The position numbers and the translations under genes were made by a program. Below the pieces are notes generated by a model, which worked only from the letters and a program-made list of their open reading frames with translations, searched no databases and was not told the origin of the DNA. Below are positions 32,282 through 39,294 of a stretch of 64,000 nt of DNA, piece by piece; the stretch's first letter is position 1, and each line of letters starts with the position of its first letter. Origin of the DNA: an uncultured Opitutales bacterium (lineage in GTDB: Bacteria > Verrucomicrobiota > Verrucomicrobiia > Opitutales > Intestinicryptomonadaceae); the NCBI GenBank assembly GCA_900547395.1, contig URGP01000004.1:1-64000 (forward strand). The letters are read 5' to 3'.

Positions 32282-32752
32282 CTATATTTCGCTTTCTAAT
32301 AGTTTATCCAAAAGGCGCAGCGCAGCCATCACCGCGAATTTGCGATTTTCGTTGCGCGATTTTTTTGCGGTTATTTTTTCGCAAACCGTAAATTTTTTGC
32401 ATGAGGCGGCAATGTATATGGTGCCGTCGGGTATATTCGCATCGTCCGATTTTTCGGCATAGCCCGTTATTGATAGTGCCGTGTCGGAATTAAATAGTTC
32501 GAGGGATTTTTCCGCCATTGAAACAGCGCATTCTTCGCTTACGACTCCCCTTCTTACGACGGATTTTTCAACTTTCAAAACATCCTGCTTTACGGCGGGG
32601 GCATAGCACACAAGTGAACCCAAAAAGACTTCGCTCGCCCCCGAAACACTGACGAAGGCGTCAGCCAAAAGCCCTCCGCTGCACGATTCGGCGCAGGATA
32701 GAGTCAGTTTTTTTTGTTTTAATTTTTGCAGCAGCTTATCGGCAAGTTTCAT
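32282..32752 (-). CDS. CinA C-terminal domain protein (PncC-like)
   Basis: A 156-residue stand-alone CinA C-terminal domain, the family of nicotinamide-nucleotide amidase PncC, which deamidates NMN in pyridine-nucleotide salvage. The characteristic SCAESCSGGLLADAFVSVSGASEVFLGSLVCY block lies at about residues 18-50 and SITGYAEKSD further on. The frame could extend to 32923, but that would overlap gspG by 169 bp; the ATG at 32752, 2 bp after the gspG stop, starts directly at the conserved domain. In the usual sequence the family has SxTGxAGP; here it is SITGYAEK, so activity is uncertain. Confidence 0.82.
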   Translation of the reverse strand: MKLADKLLQKLKQKKLTLSCAESCSGGLLADAFVSVSGASEVFLGSLVCYAPAVKQDVLKVEKSVVRRGVVSEECAVSMAEKSLELFNSDTALSITGYAEKSDDANIPDGTIYIAASCKKFTVCEKITAKKSRNENRKFAVMAALRLLDKLLESEI

Positions 32753-32754
32753 TT

Positions 32755-33189
32755 TCAGTTTTCCATTCTCCAATTTGTGATGTCGTCCGAACTCGGAATT
32801 CCATCTTTGCCGAGAGACCAAACATCGAAATCTCCGTCCCCCTGCGTGCTGGGATAAGTGTAAAGATAATCGTTGCCCCACGGATCTTGCAAATTGTCTT
32901 TTGAAATGTACGGACCTTTCCACTTGTGCTCGGTTCCGACGGGCGGATATGTCAATGCTTCAAGCCCCTGGTCGTCCGCGGGATAATCGCCTATGTCTAT
33001 TTTATAAGATTCAAGGGCAGAAGGCAGAGTTTCCAAAACATAAGTGCGGGCAACGATAAGTCTGCTTTTATCCATCAACTTAAAATAATTTGTGTAAAAA
33101 AACGCGCAAAGAACAAAAATAATGCCTAAAAGAATCATCATCTCAACGACGCTTACCGCCATAAATTTATCGGGCTTGTTCCTCTCCAT
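32755..33189 (-). CDS. Type II secretion-type pseudopilin, GspG-like
   Basis: A 144-residue major-pseudopilin homologue. The N-terminal helix AVSVVEMMILLGIIFVLCAFF carries Glu16 at the +5 position, but the prepilin peptidase site reads A11-V12 rather than the usual Gly-Phe/Met. The C-terminal half has the GspG pattern: YPADDQGLEALTYPP, GPYISKDNLQDPWGNDYLY and DFDVWSLGKDG, including the calcium-binding loop. No other type II secretion gene is nearby; it leads a putative operon with cinA-C, a Tat oxidoreductase and a HEAT protein. Confidence 0.85.
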   Translation of the reverse strand: MERNKPDKFMAVSVVEMMILLGIIFVLCAFFYTNYFKLMDKSRLIVARTYVLETLPSALESYKIDIGDYPADDQGLEALTYPPVGTEHKWKGPYISKDNLQDPWGNDYLYTYPSTQGDGDFDVWSLGKDGIPSSDDITNWRMEN

Positions 33190-33399
33190 ATATAAACGCT
33201 GTTAAAAATCTCTCAATCGATTGAAATTAGAAATCCCGCCAAACAAGTCAAGACGAAAAACGTTTTTTCCACAACTTGCAAGGCAAAACACTATTTTCAA
33301 TTTTCCAATTTGTAAAATACGGCGCATAATTTGTAAATCCAAAAATTCAGCCGCCTCAAAGCAAAACTTTCGATTTTTGACGGTTTAAAGAATTTTTGA

Positions 33400-33430
33400 T
33401 TGACATTCTAAACGACGTTTAAAATATTAA
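33400..33430 (+). promoter_or_regulatory. Candidate promoter/operator of the dhaK operon
   Basis: TTGACA at 33400-33405 is a consensus -35. A weak -10 such as TATTAA lies at 33425-33430 (19-bp spacer). Within the spacer is the perfect palindrome TAAACG-A-CGTTTA at 33409-33421, the place and form of a repressor operator of LacI type. The gap to the dhaK ATG is about 100 bp. This is a pattern match, not demonstrated. Confidence 0.3.
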
Positions 33431-33448
33431 ATAAAAATTGATTTATAT

Positions 33449-33508
33449 TTTATTTGCAAACAAGGAGAAAATCCGCTTAAAGTTTTATTTTTAAACCTTT
33501 ATTTGCAA
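33449..33508. repeat. 11-bp direct repeat upstream of dhaK
   Basis: TTTATTTGCAA occurs at 33449-33459 and again at 33498-33508, 49 bp apart, in the dhaK leader. It could be paired regulator sites or chance in AT-rich sequence. Confidence 0.35.
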
Positions 33509-33531
33509 TTTAAAAAACAAGAGGAAAACCC

Positions 33532-34539
33532 ATGGTAATGAAAAAATTCATAAACGCACCCGAAAACCTTACCCAAGAACTTTTGGAAGGTATGTGCAAA
33601 GCTTATAACGACAAAATCAAGCTCGAAGACGGAAAAATAGTCGCAAGGGCAAAGCCGAAAAGCGAAGACAAGGTTGCAATCATCACCTTGGGTGGAGCGG
33701 GCCATGAACCGGCGCTTAGCGGATTTGTCGGTGAAGGGATGCTCGACGCGAGCGTGGTAGGCGATATTTTTGCCGCACCGAACGCGGTTGCGGTTTTGGC
33801 GGCAATGCGCAAATTCAAGCGCGAAGCGGGCATTTTGCTCGTTGTTTTAAACCATGCGGGAGACGTAATGAGCTCCAATATGGCAATGAAGATGGCTGAG
33901 CGCGAAGGCATCAAGTTCAAGTCGATTTTGGTTGCCGAAGACATCAGCGCGGGTCTCGACACCCCCAAGGCTGACAGGCGCGGGCTTGCGGGCTGCATAC
34001 CCCTCATAAAAGTTGCGGGAGCCGCGGCGGAAGAAGGCAAGAGTCTCGACGAAGTGTTTGCCATCGCCGAAAAATTCAACAAGCGCATTGCAACCCTCGC
34101 AGTGGCGATGACAGGCTGCACGCATCCGCAAAACGGCTCTCCCATCAGCGAACTTGCCGACGATGAAATGGAAATCGGCATGGGTCAGCACGGCGAAGGA
34201 GGCGGCGGAAGGAGCAAAATTTTATCCGCCGACGAAACTGCAAAAATCATGTTTGAAAATCTCGCCAAGGCAATCGACCTAAAGCGCGGAGAAAGAATTT
34301 TCACAATCATAAACGGAACCGGGGCAAGCACTCCGATGGAGCTTTTGATAGTGTATAGGGCTGTCGCAAAGCTTGCAGAAGAAATGGGAGTTATCCTCGT
34401 AAACGGCATCGTGGACGAAATTTTGACGGTGCAGGAAATGGCGGGCTTCCAAATGATTGTCTGCGCCCTCGACTACGAAAGCGAAAAGTACATAAAGGCA
34501 AAATCAAACGCGCCCTACTGGGTAAGCCTCGGAGAATAA
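33532..34539 (+). CDS. dhaK: Dihydroxyacetone kinase subunit DhaK-like
   Basis: The DhaK domain binds short ketoses covalently and presents them for phosphorylation by DhaL. The GGAGHEP loop is at 54-60 and the substrate-binding His, expected in GIHGEPG of E. coli, is His220 in MGQHGEGG. At 335 residues it is full length. A good AGAGG precedes the ATG. It heads dhaK-dhaL-lsrF-like with gaps of 2 and 6 bp. There is no dhaM, so the phosphoryl donor may be ATP bound by DhaL, or a PTS protein elsewhere. The substrate may be dihydroxyacetone, erythrulose or another ketose. Confidence 0.9.
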   Translation: MVMKKFINAPENLTQELLEGMCKAYNDKIKLEDGKIVARAKPKSEDKVAIITLGGAGHEPALSGFVGEGMLDASVVGDIFAAPNAVAVLAAMRKFKREAGILLVVLNHAGDVMSSNMAMKMAEREGIKFKSILVAEDISAGLDTPKADRRGLAGCIPLIKVAGAAAEEGKSLDEVFAIAEKFNKRIATLAVAMTGCTHPQNGSPISELADDEMEIGMGQHGEGGGGRSKILSADETAKIMFENLAKAIDLKRGERIFTIINGTGASTPMELLIVYRAVAKLAEEMGVILVNGIVDEILTVQEMAGFQMIVCALDYESEKYIKAKSNAPYWVSLGE

Positions 34540-34541
34540 TT

Positions 34542-35153
34542 ATGCTGACTCTCGAAAAATTAAAGGCGATGTTCGCCCTCGCCGCAAAAGTAATCACGGA
34601 GAATGAAGAATATCTCTCCAAGCTCGACGCCGCCTGCGGAGACGGAGACCACGGCGTTGCGATAAAAGGCGCAATCAACGCCGCAAACGACGCAATCCAA
34701 GCAGGAACGGATTTGAAAAGCACACTCTTTGACGCGGGGTTTGCCGCAATGTCGCATTCAAACGGCTCAACAAGCAGCATTTACGGCTCACTTCTAATGG
34801 GAGTTTCAGACGGAATTAAAGACGGCGCGGCATCTTTAAGTGCGCAGGAGCTTGCCTCTGCTTTCAAAACGGGGCTTGACTCTATGCGTTCGACCGTGAA
34901 GGGAGATGTAGGCGACAAAACAGTGTTTGACGCCCTCATTCCCGCAATCGAAGCCATGCAGGGCGCAAATTCGGTTCTGGAAGCTCTTGAAAAAGCGTCA
35001 AACGCTGCAAAGGAAGGCGCGCAAAACACCGCGAAATTGCAGGCGAAATTCGGCAGAGCGCGCAATCTCGGAGAAAAATCAATAGGCACTCTCGACCCGG
35101 GAGCTGTTTCAAACTCAATGATTTTCGAGGCATTTTTTAACGCATACAAATAA
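34542..35153 (+). CDS. dhaL: Dihydroxyacetone kinase subunit DhaL-like
   Basis: The DhaL domain carries the nucleotide and two Mg ions and transfers phosphate to the ketose on DhaK. The Asp-rich CGDGDHG motif at about 31-37 supplies the metal ligands, and SNGSTSSIYGSLLMG and GDVGDKTVFDALIPA match the nucleotide-binding elements. It is 203 residues, of family length. It follows dhaK after 2 bp and precedes the lsrF-like gene by 6 bp, so the three are almost certainly co-translated. Absence of dhaM suggests an ATP-dependent type. Confidence 0.9.
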   Translation: MLTLEKLKAMFALAAKVITENEEYLSKLDAACGDGDHGVAIKGAINAANDAIQAGTDLKSTLFDAGFAAMSHSNGSTSSIYGSLLMGVSDGIKDGAASLSAQELASAFKTGLDSMRSTVKGDVGDKTVFDALIPAIEAMQGANSVLEALEKASNAAKEGAQNTAKLQAKFGRARNLGEKSIGTLDPGAVSNSMIFEAFFNAYK

Positions 35154-35159
35154 AAACAT

Positions 35160-36047
35160 ATGGCAGACAACGAAGGCAACATCGAGGCGAAAAACTTTTG
35201 CGCCGACATCGAAACAAAATCAGAAGGCTTTTTTTTGAAGGGGCTTTCGCATAACGACTGGGGCGTGAAAAACAGAATGAGCCGCATTTTCAACAAAAAA
35301 AGCGGCAACACCGTCATGCTCGCGTTCGACCACGGCTACATAATGGGCCCGACGAGCGGATTGGAACGAATGGACTTGACCATCGTTCCGCTAATCGAAG
35401 ACGCGGACTGCATAATGTGCACGCGCGGCACATTGCGCTCAATCGTCCCGCCGGACTGCACAAAACCCGTCGCTTTGCGCTGGAGTTCAGGCAGCACCAT
35501 TCTTACAGAGCTTAACAACGAATGCCTGATAAACATAGAAGACGCAATCAGGCTTAACGCTTCAGCCCTCGCCCCGATGGTCGCAATCGGCGGGACGTTT
35601 GAGGCAAAGACAATCGAAAACCTCGCAAAAACCGCAGACATGACGGCGCGCTACGGCATTCCGACACTCGGAGTGACGGCAGTTGGCAAAGAGCTTACAA
35701 GAGACGCCCGCTACCTCGCCCTCGCCTGCCGCGTAATAGCGGAAAACGGCGCGACATTCGTTAAAACCTACTATTGCGACGAAGGCTTTGAAAAAGTCGT
35801 AGCGTCCTGCCCTGTTCCGATAGTAATCGCAGGAGGCAAGAAATTGCCCGAAAAAGACGCCCTCGAATTGGCGTACAAGGCGATAAGCTCGGGCGCAAAA
35901 GGCGTTGACATGGGCAGAAACATCTTCCAAAGCGAATGTCCCAAGGCGATGATAAAGGCGGTGCGCGCGGTCGTTCATGAAAAAATGAACCCCGAACAGG
36001 CGTTTGAGCTTTTCAGCGACTTGAAGTCGGACATTGCAAAAATCTAA
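35160..36047 (+). CDS. lsrF: LsrF-like thiolase/class I aldolase
   Basis: A 295-residue TIM-barrel protein strikingly similar to E. coli LsrF, the autoinducer-2 thiolase that converts 3-hydroxy-5-phosphooxypentane-2,4-dione and CoA to dihydroxyacetone phosphate and acetyl-CoA. Shared blocks include SRIFN, TVMLAFDHGY, GPTSGLER, CTRGTLRSIVPP, CPVPIVIAGGKKLPE and GVDMGRNIFQS. The catalytic Schiff-base Lys is Lys202 in FVKTYY. Its operon partners are DhaK and DhaL, which is unusual. It could act on a P-HPD-like compound or in another aldolase reaction that yields dihydroxyacetone phosphate. No lsrK, lsrG or lsrACDB gene lies in the window. Confidence 0.87.
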   Translation: MADNEGNIEAKNFCADIETKSEGFFLKGLSHNDWGVKNRMSRIFNKKSGNTVMLAFDHGYIMGPTSGLERMDLTIVPLIEDADCIMCTRGTLRSIVPPDCTKPVALRWSSGSTILTELNNECLINIEDAIRLNASALAPMVAIGGTFEAKTIENLAKTADMTARYGIPTLGVTAVGKELTRDARYLALACRVIAENGATFVKTYYCDEGFEKVVASCPVPIVIAGGKKLPEKDALELAYKAISSGAKGVDMGRNIFQSECPKAMIKAVRAVVHEKMNPEQAFELFSDLKSDIAKI

Positions 36048-36109
36048 ACATTTTGCTTGTTTTAAATAAAAAACGGCTTATAAGATTTAGAATAGAAAGT
36101 TAAATAACA

Positions 36110-36793
36110 ATGAAAAAATACATATCTGTTTTGGCGATGGTTTTCGCGTCTTTGGCATTTGTCGGATGCGCGACAACTTCACAAGAAACCTGCCCCGCGC
36201 AGTCAAAAAAATGTTTTTCAAAATTGGATAAAAAAATGTTCTACAAAGACGGAAAATTCAATCAAGAAGCGGCAAAGCAAGCCTATTTTGACATGATGGA
36301 AAAAATGGGCTATACTATCAGCGAAAACATGCGCAAGAATATGTGGGCGACCGATTTCGGCTTGGGAGACTTCCCCGCAGTCGGAATGGGCGGCATATTC
36401 TGGGTGCAGGAAAACAAGAAAAACGGTCTTTTCGGGCATGAAATTTTGCTTCTGCCCAACCAAATGCTTGTTGAACACTACCATGTTCCCGCAGACGGAC
36501 TCCCCGCAAAGTGGGAATGCTGGCAGGCGAGAGCGGGAACATCATACTGCTTTGGAGAAGTCGGCGAAGAAATGTCAAAATATGACGTGAAAGTTCCCGA
36601 AAGCCAAAAGAAGTACTTTACACAAAATAAAGTCATAAAGATTTCCGCTGAAAAAGGCAATATCGCACAGCTCAACCGCCAGGAAGCAAGGCACAGCCAA
36701 ATAGCGGGTCCCGAAGGCGCGATTGTCACGGAATACGGCGTTTTCCACGGCGACAATGCCCAGAGATTTACAAATCCGGGCGTGAAATTCTAA
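36110..36793 (+). CDS. Cupin-fold lipoprotein, sugar-isomerase-like
   Basis: A 227-residue protein with a lipoprotein signal (lipobox ending Cys20) and a cupin domain. Likely metal ligands are His123 and His125 in VEHYHVPADG, a glutamate near 136, and His213 in EYGVFHGDN, similar in layout to the D-lyxose isomerase/cupin group. No exact family match can be given. It lies 62 bp downstream of the lsrF-like gene on the same strand and may belong to the same pathway, though its location would be extracytoplasmic. A terminator follows. Confidence 0.7.
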   Translation: MKKYISVLAMVFASLAFVGCATTSQETCPAQSKKCFSKLDKKMFYKDGKFNQEAAKQAYFDMMEKMGYTISENMRKNMWATDFGLGDFPAVGMGGIFWVQENKKNGLFGHEILLLPNQMLVEHYHVPADGLPAKWECWQARAGTSYCFGEVGEEMSKYDVKVPESQKKYFTQNKVIKISAEKGNIAQLNRQEARHSQIAGPEGAIVTEYGVFHGDNAQRFTNPGVKF

Positions 36794-36816
36794 AATAATT
36801 TTTAAACTTAAAAATG

Positions 36817-36849
36817 CAAAAAAGAGGCTCGCTCGAGTCTCTTTTTTTT
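36817..36849 (+). terminator. Rho-independent terminator after the cupin gene
   Basis: GAGGCTC at 36824-36830 pairs with GAGTCTC at 36835-36841 (one G-U wobble) around a 4-nt loop, flanked by A and T runs that extend the stem. The T tract runs to 36849. Confidence 0.82.
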
Positions 36850-36997
36850 GCGCTTCATACCATCGCCTTTTACAATCTTCAAGATTTTAACATTTTATAA
36901 ATCATTCCAAATCTTTATCCCGCAAAGGCGCAATGTGCAAAAAAAGCTTGCCCTGTACTTTTTTAATATTATGATGTAAAAATATTTTTATAATATA

Positions 36998-38128
36998 ATG
37001 AAATTGCTACTACCTATTTATAACCTGACAGTTATTTGTTTTGCGCTTTGCGCAAATTACGTATTTGCATCTACGGTGGAAACTCCCGTATTAGGGGTTT
37101 TTTCGGGCGAAATCCCCGCAAATTCCGAAGCCTATATCGGCATAACCACAACGCGTGCTCCTGTTTTTGAGGGCGTTGTTGAAAGCGTAAATGCAGGCTC
37201 CTCAAAAATTGTTGCAGACGGAGAACCCGCTTGGAGCGCAAATCAATTTGTATTTGCAGACGGCGTTCAGCCCGAACACTACTATCTTAAAATCACCTCG
37301 GGAGAGCTTGAAGGCGCCTGGTTTGACATTTCTTCAAACGACGCATTTTCCGTTGCAATCGAAATTGGCGCGGGCGAAATTCAAAAAATCGCAAAGGGCG
37401 ACTCTTTTCAAATAATCCCCCACTGGACCATGGCAACCCTGTTTCCCAACGGCGGCGGATTTTCAAAAGCCACAAAAATCTCGGCAACCGCGGGTGCCAC
37501 AATGCTCTATAAATACACTTCCTATGGAACAGACGGCTTGGAGTATCCGATTGGGGTGAACAGCGCGTCAATGCAGCGTTTTTATTATCGCGAACGCGGC
37601 GATATAAACAACTGGTGCGATGCCGATAAAAAAGACGCTTCAAACGTCTTGGTTGAGCCCAATGCGGTGTTTGTCGCAGTCCAGCCTGATAATTCATGCA
37701 AATATTCATATTCGGGCAATATACCAATGTGCGCGACATCATTTGTGTTGTTTACACTTGACAATGGCGAAGGCGTGCAAGACCAGGAAATGTACATTCC
37801 CCTTCCATCTGCGGTCGATTTTGAATTGAATGAGCTTACTTCCACGCTAATCGATAGCGGCGCGTTTACCCCGTCCACATCTGTGGCGTCAAGCCCCGTC
37901 GATATTATCTACGCATATGAAAATAAAAGCTCAGGCTTAAACCTAACGCCCGACAACTCGTTCTTCTACCGCAAACGCGGCGCAACAAACAAGTGGTTAG
38001 ACAAAGACAAGCAAGACGCGCAAACATATAAACTTTCAGCGGGAACAGTCCTCGTATTCCGCAAAAAAGCAACCGACGAAGAATTTTCAATCCGTTGCAA
38101 ATTCACTCCAAATTACATTTCAAAATAA
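36998..38128 (+). CDS. Secreted protein resembling the TIGR02597 family
   Basis: A 376-residue protein with a signal peptide (cleavage near VFA-S26). The pattern YYLKITSGELEGAWFDISSNDA…GDSFQIIPHWTMATLFPNGGGF resembles TIGR02597, a family found mainly in Verrucomicrobiota and close relatives. An internal repeat is visible: FYYRERGDINNWCDADKKDA near 190-210 and FFYRKRGATNKWLDKDKQDA near 320-340. No PEP-CTERM tail is present. It is followed after 8 bp by a PEP-CTERM gene and then a third secreted protein, forming a set that is probably co-transcribed. Function is unknown. Confidence 0.75.
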   Translation: MKLLLPIYNLTVICFALCANYVFASTVETPVLGVFSGEIPANSEAYIGITTTRAPVFEGVVESVNAGSSKIVADGEPAWSANQFVFADGVQPEHYYLKITSGELEGAWFDISSNDAFSVAIEIGAGEIQKIAKGDSFQIIPHWTMATLFPNGGGFSKATKISATAGATMLYKYTSYGTDGLEYPIGVNSASMQRFYYRERGDINNWCDADKKDASNVLVEPNAVFVAVQPDNSCKYSYSGNIPMCATSFVLFTLDNGEGVQDQEMYIPLPSAVDFELNELTSTLIDSGAFTPSTSVASSPVDIIYAYENKSSGLNLTPDNSFFYRKRGATNKWLDKDKQDAQTYKLSAGTVLVFRKKATDEEFSIRCKFTPNYISK

Positions 38129-38136
38129 AACTTAAT

Positions 38137-38796
38137 ATGAAAAAAGCCATAATCTCATTATCGTTAATCCTACTTTCAACGCTTTCATATGCCGCTTGGG
38201 ATTTGGAATTTGCCGTCGGCACATTCTTTGACAACACAAACGCAATGATTCAAAGCGAATATAAATTTGCCCTCGTTGTTGACATGAATAACAAAGGCTT
38301 TGGAGATGATTTCAAACTAGTCGAAGGCGATAGTTTTACGCGCGGCAATTTTATAAACAGCTCTTCCGGCTATAAAACTCTCATAACAGGCAGCCTTATG
38401 GATGCAGATGGCGAAGGCTATTTTTTCGCATATTCAAACAACTCTTTCAAATTCGACAATGATGATTACGGCTTTGCAGGAGGAGAAACTGTTGGATTGG
38501 TTGTGTGGAATACGCAAAACGATATTTTAAATCATGGCGATATGTACACCGTTATAAATCCCGCCTATACGGACACTGCAAGCACGGGCAGTTCGGTAAA
38601 TTGGACAATATCAACAAGCAATACCGGAAGATTTCAGTGGGAACTTTATAACAAGTCAGTCGAAGGCGATACTTCCGACAGCTTCTTTACGCTCTCAAAA
38701 ACAGTGCAGGCAGGTGCAGTGCCGGAACCCTCGACATACGCCGCAATTTTCGGTGTGATTGCCCTTTGCCTTGCCGCATGCCGCAAAAGGAAGTAA
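38137..38796 (+). CDS. PEP-CTERM-tagged secreted protein
   Basis: A 219-residue protein with a signal peptide (MKKAIISLSLILLSTLSYAA) and a C-terminal PEP-CTERM tag: VPEPSTYAAIFG, a hydrophobic helix, and a CRKRK basic end. Such tags direct proteins to an exosortase/archaeosortase-type pathway for surface processing. The body is beta-rich with Asp/Gly/Asn and no enzyme motif. The ATG at 38137 is preferred to upstream codons because it starts the signal peptide. It lies 8 bp after the TIGR02597-like gene. No exosortase gene is in the window. Confidence 0.88.
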   Translation: MKKAIISLSLILLSTLSYAAWDLEFAVGTFFDNTNAMIQSEYKFALVVDMNNKGFGDDFKLVEGDSFTRGNFINSSSGYKTLITGSLMDADGEGYFFAYSNNSFKFDNDDYGFAGGETVGLVVWNTQNDILNHGDMYTVINPAYTDTASTGSSVNWTISTSNTGRFQWELYNKSVEGDTSDSFFTLSKTVQAGAVPEPSTYAAIFGVIALCLAACRKRK

Positions 38797-38810
38797 AACT
38801 TATTGCCACA

Positions 38811-39215
38811 ATGCCGCACATTCGGAAAATTTGCGTGTTTTTCTGTGCGGCATTTATATCTTATGCAAATCAAGCCCACGCGCAAACTCCGCAGAAAACA
38901 GATAAAATCAAAATCACCTCTGTCTATAACATAGACGGGGATTGGATATTTAACCTCTTTGACCGCGCAAACCAAAAGACAATAAAACTTTTTAACTATC
39001 AAGCCAATTCGGGGTTTAGAATTTTAAATTTTAACGAGGAAACACAAACTGCCACGCTCTCAACGCCGCAGGGCATTTTTATTGTTTCATTGCAAAAAAT
39101 TTCGCCAACTGAAACACAAGGCAATAATAAACAAGCTTCGCAAGAAGAATTAGACTTTTCAAAAATAACGTCCGACACAGCTCCGCACAAAAGAATTTTA
39201 GACAATATAAAATAG
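38811..39215 (+). CDS. Small secreted protein of unknown function
   Basis: A 134-residue protein with a signal peptide (cleavage near AHA-Q) and a short beta-rich domain (ITSVYNIDGDWIFNLFDRANQKT). The upstream in-frame codons to 38766 overlap the PEP-CTERM gene. The ATG at 38811, 14 bp after that stop, starts the signal peptide directly. It ends a run of three secreted-protein genes, with a bidirectional terminator 30 bp downstream. No family is recognised. Confidence 0.72.
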   Translation: MPHIRKICVFFCAAFISYANQAHAQTPQKTDKIKITSVYNIDGDWIFNLFDRANQKTIKLFNYQANSGFRILNFNEETQTATLSTPQGIFIVSLQKISPTETQGNNKQASQEELDFSKITSDTAPHKRILDNIK

Positions 39216-39245
39216 CGAAAAACAATATCGTTTGTAAGCGCAAAT

Positions 39246-39276
39246 AAAATGCGGATTGAAAGCCAATCCGCATTTT
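39246..39276. terminator. Bidirectional terminator, perfect 13-bp stem
   Basis: AAAATGCGGATTG (39246-39258) and CAATCCGCATTTT (39264-39276) are exact reverse complements around a 5-nt loop. It lies between the convergent secreted-protein gene and the esterase gene. Confidence 0.9.
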
Positions 39277-39294
39277 CTCGTTTAAAAATTTCCC

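Larger units (their letters stand above)
33190..33531. other. 342-bp divergent intergenic region
   Basis: AT-rich region between gspG (minus) and dhaK (plus). It holds a TTGACA hexamer at 33400-33405, a 13-bp palindrome at 33409-33421, and TTTATTTGCAA repeated at 33449-33459 and 33498-33508. No gene or known RNA motif was seen. It probably contains promoters for both operons. Confidence 0.5.

Noticed and set aside
32753-32923. N-terminal extension of the CinA-C gene
   Set aside because: The residues are out-of-frame gspG sequence; the conserved domain begins at the ATG at 32752, 2 bp after the gspG stop.
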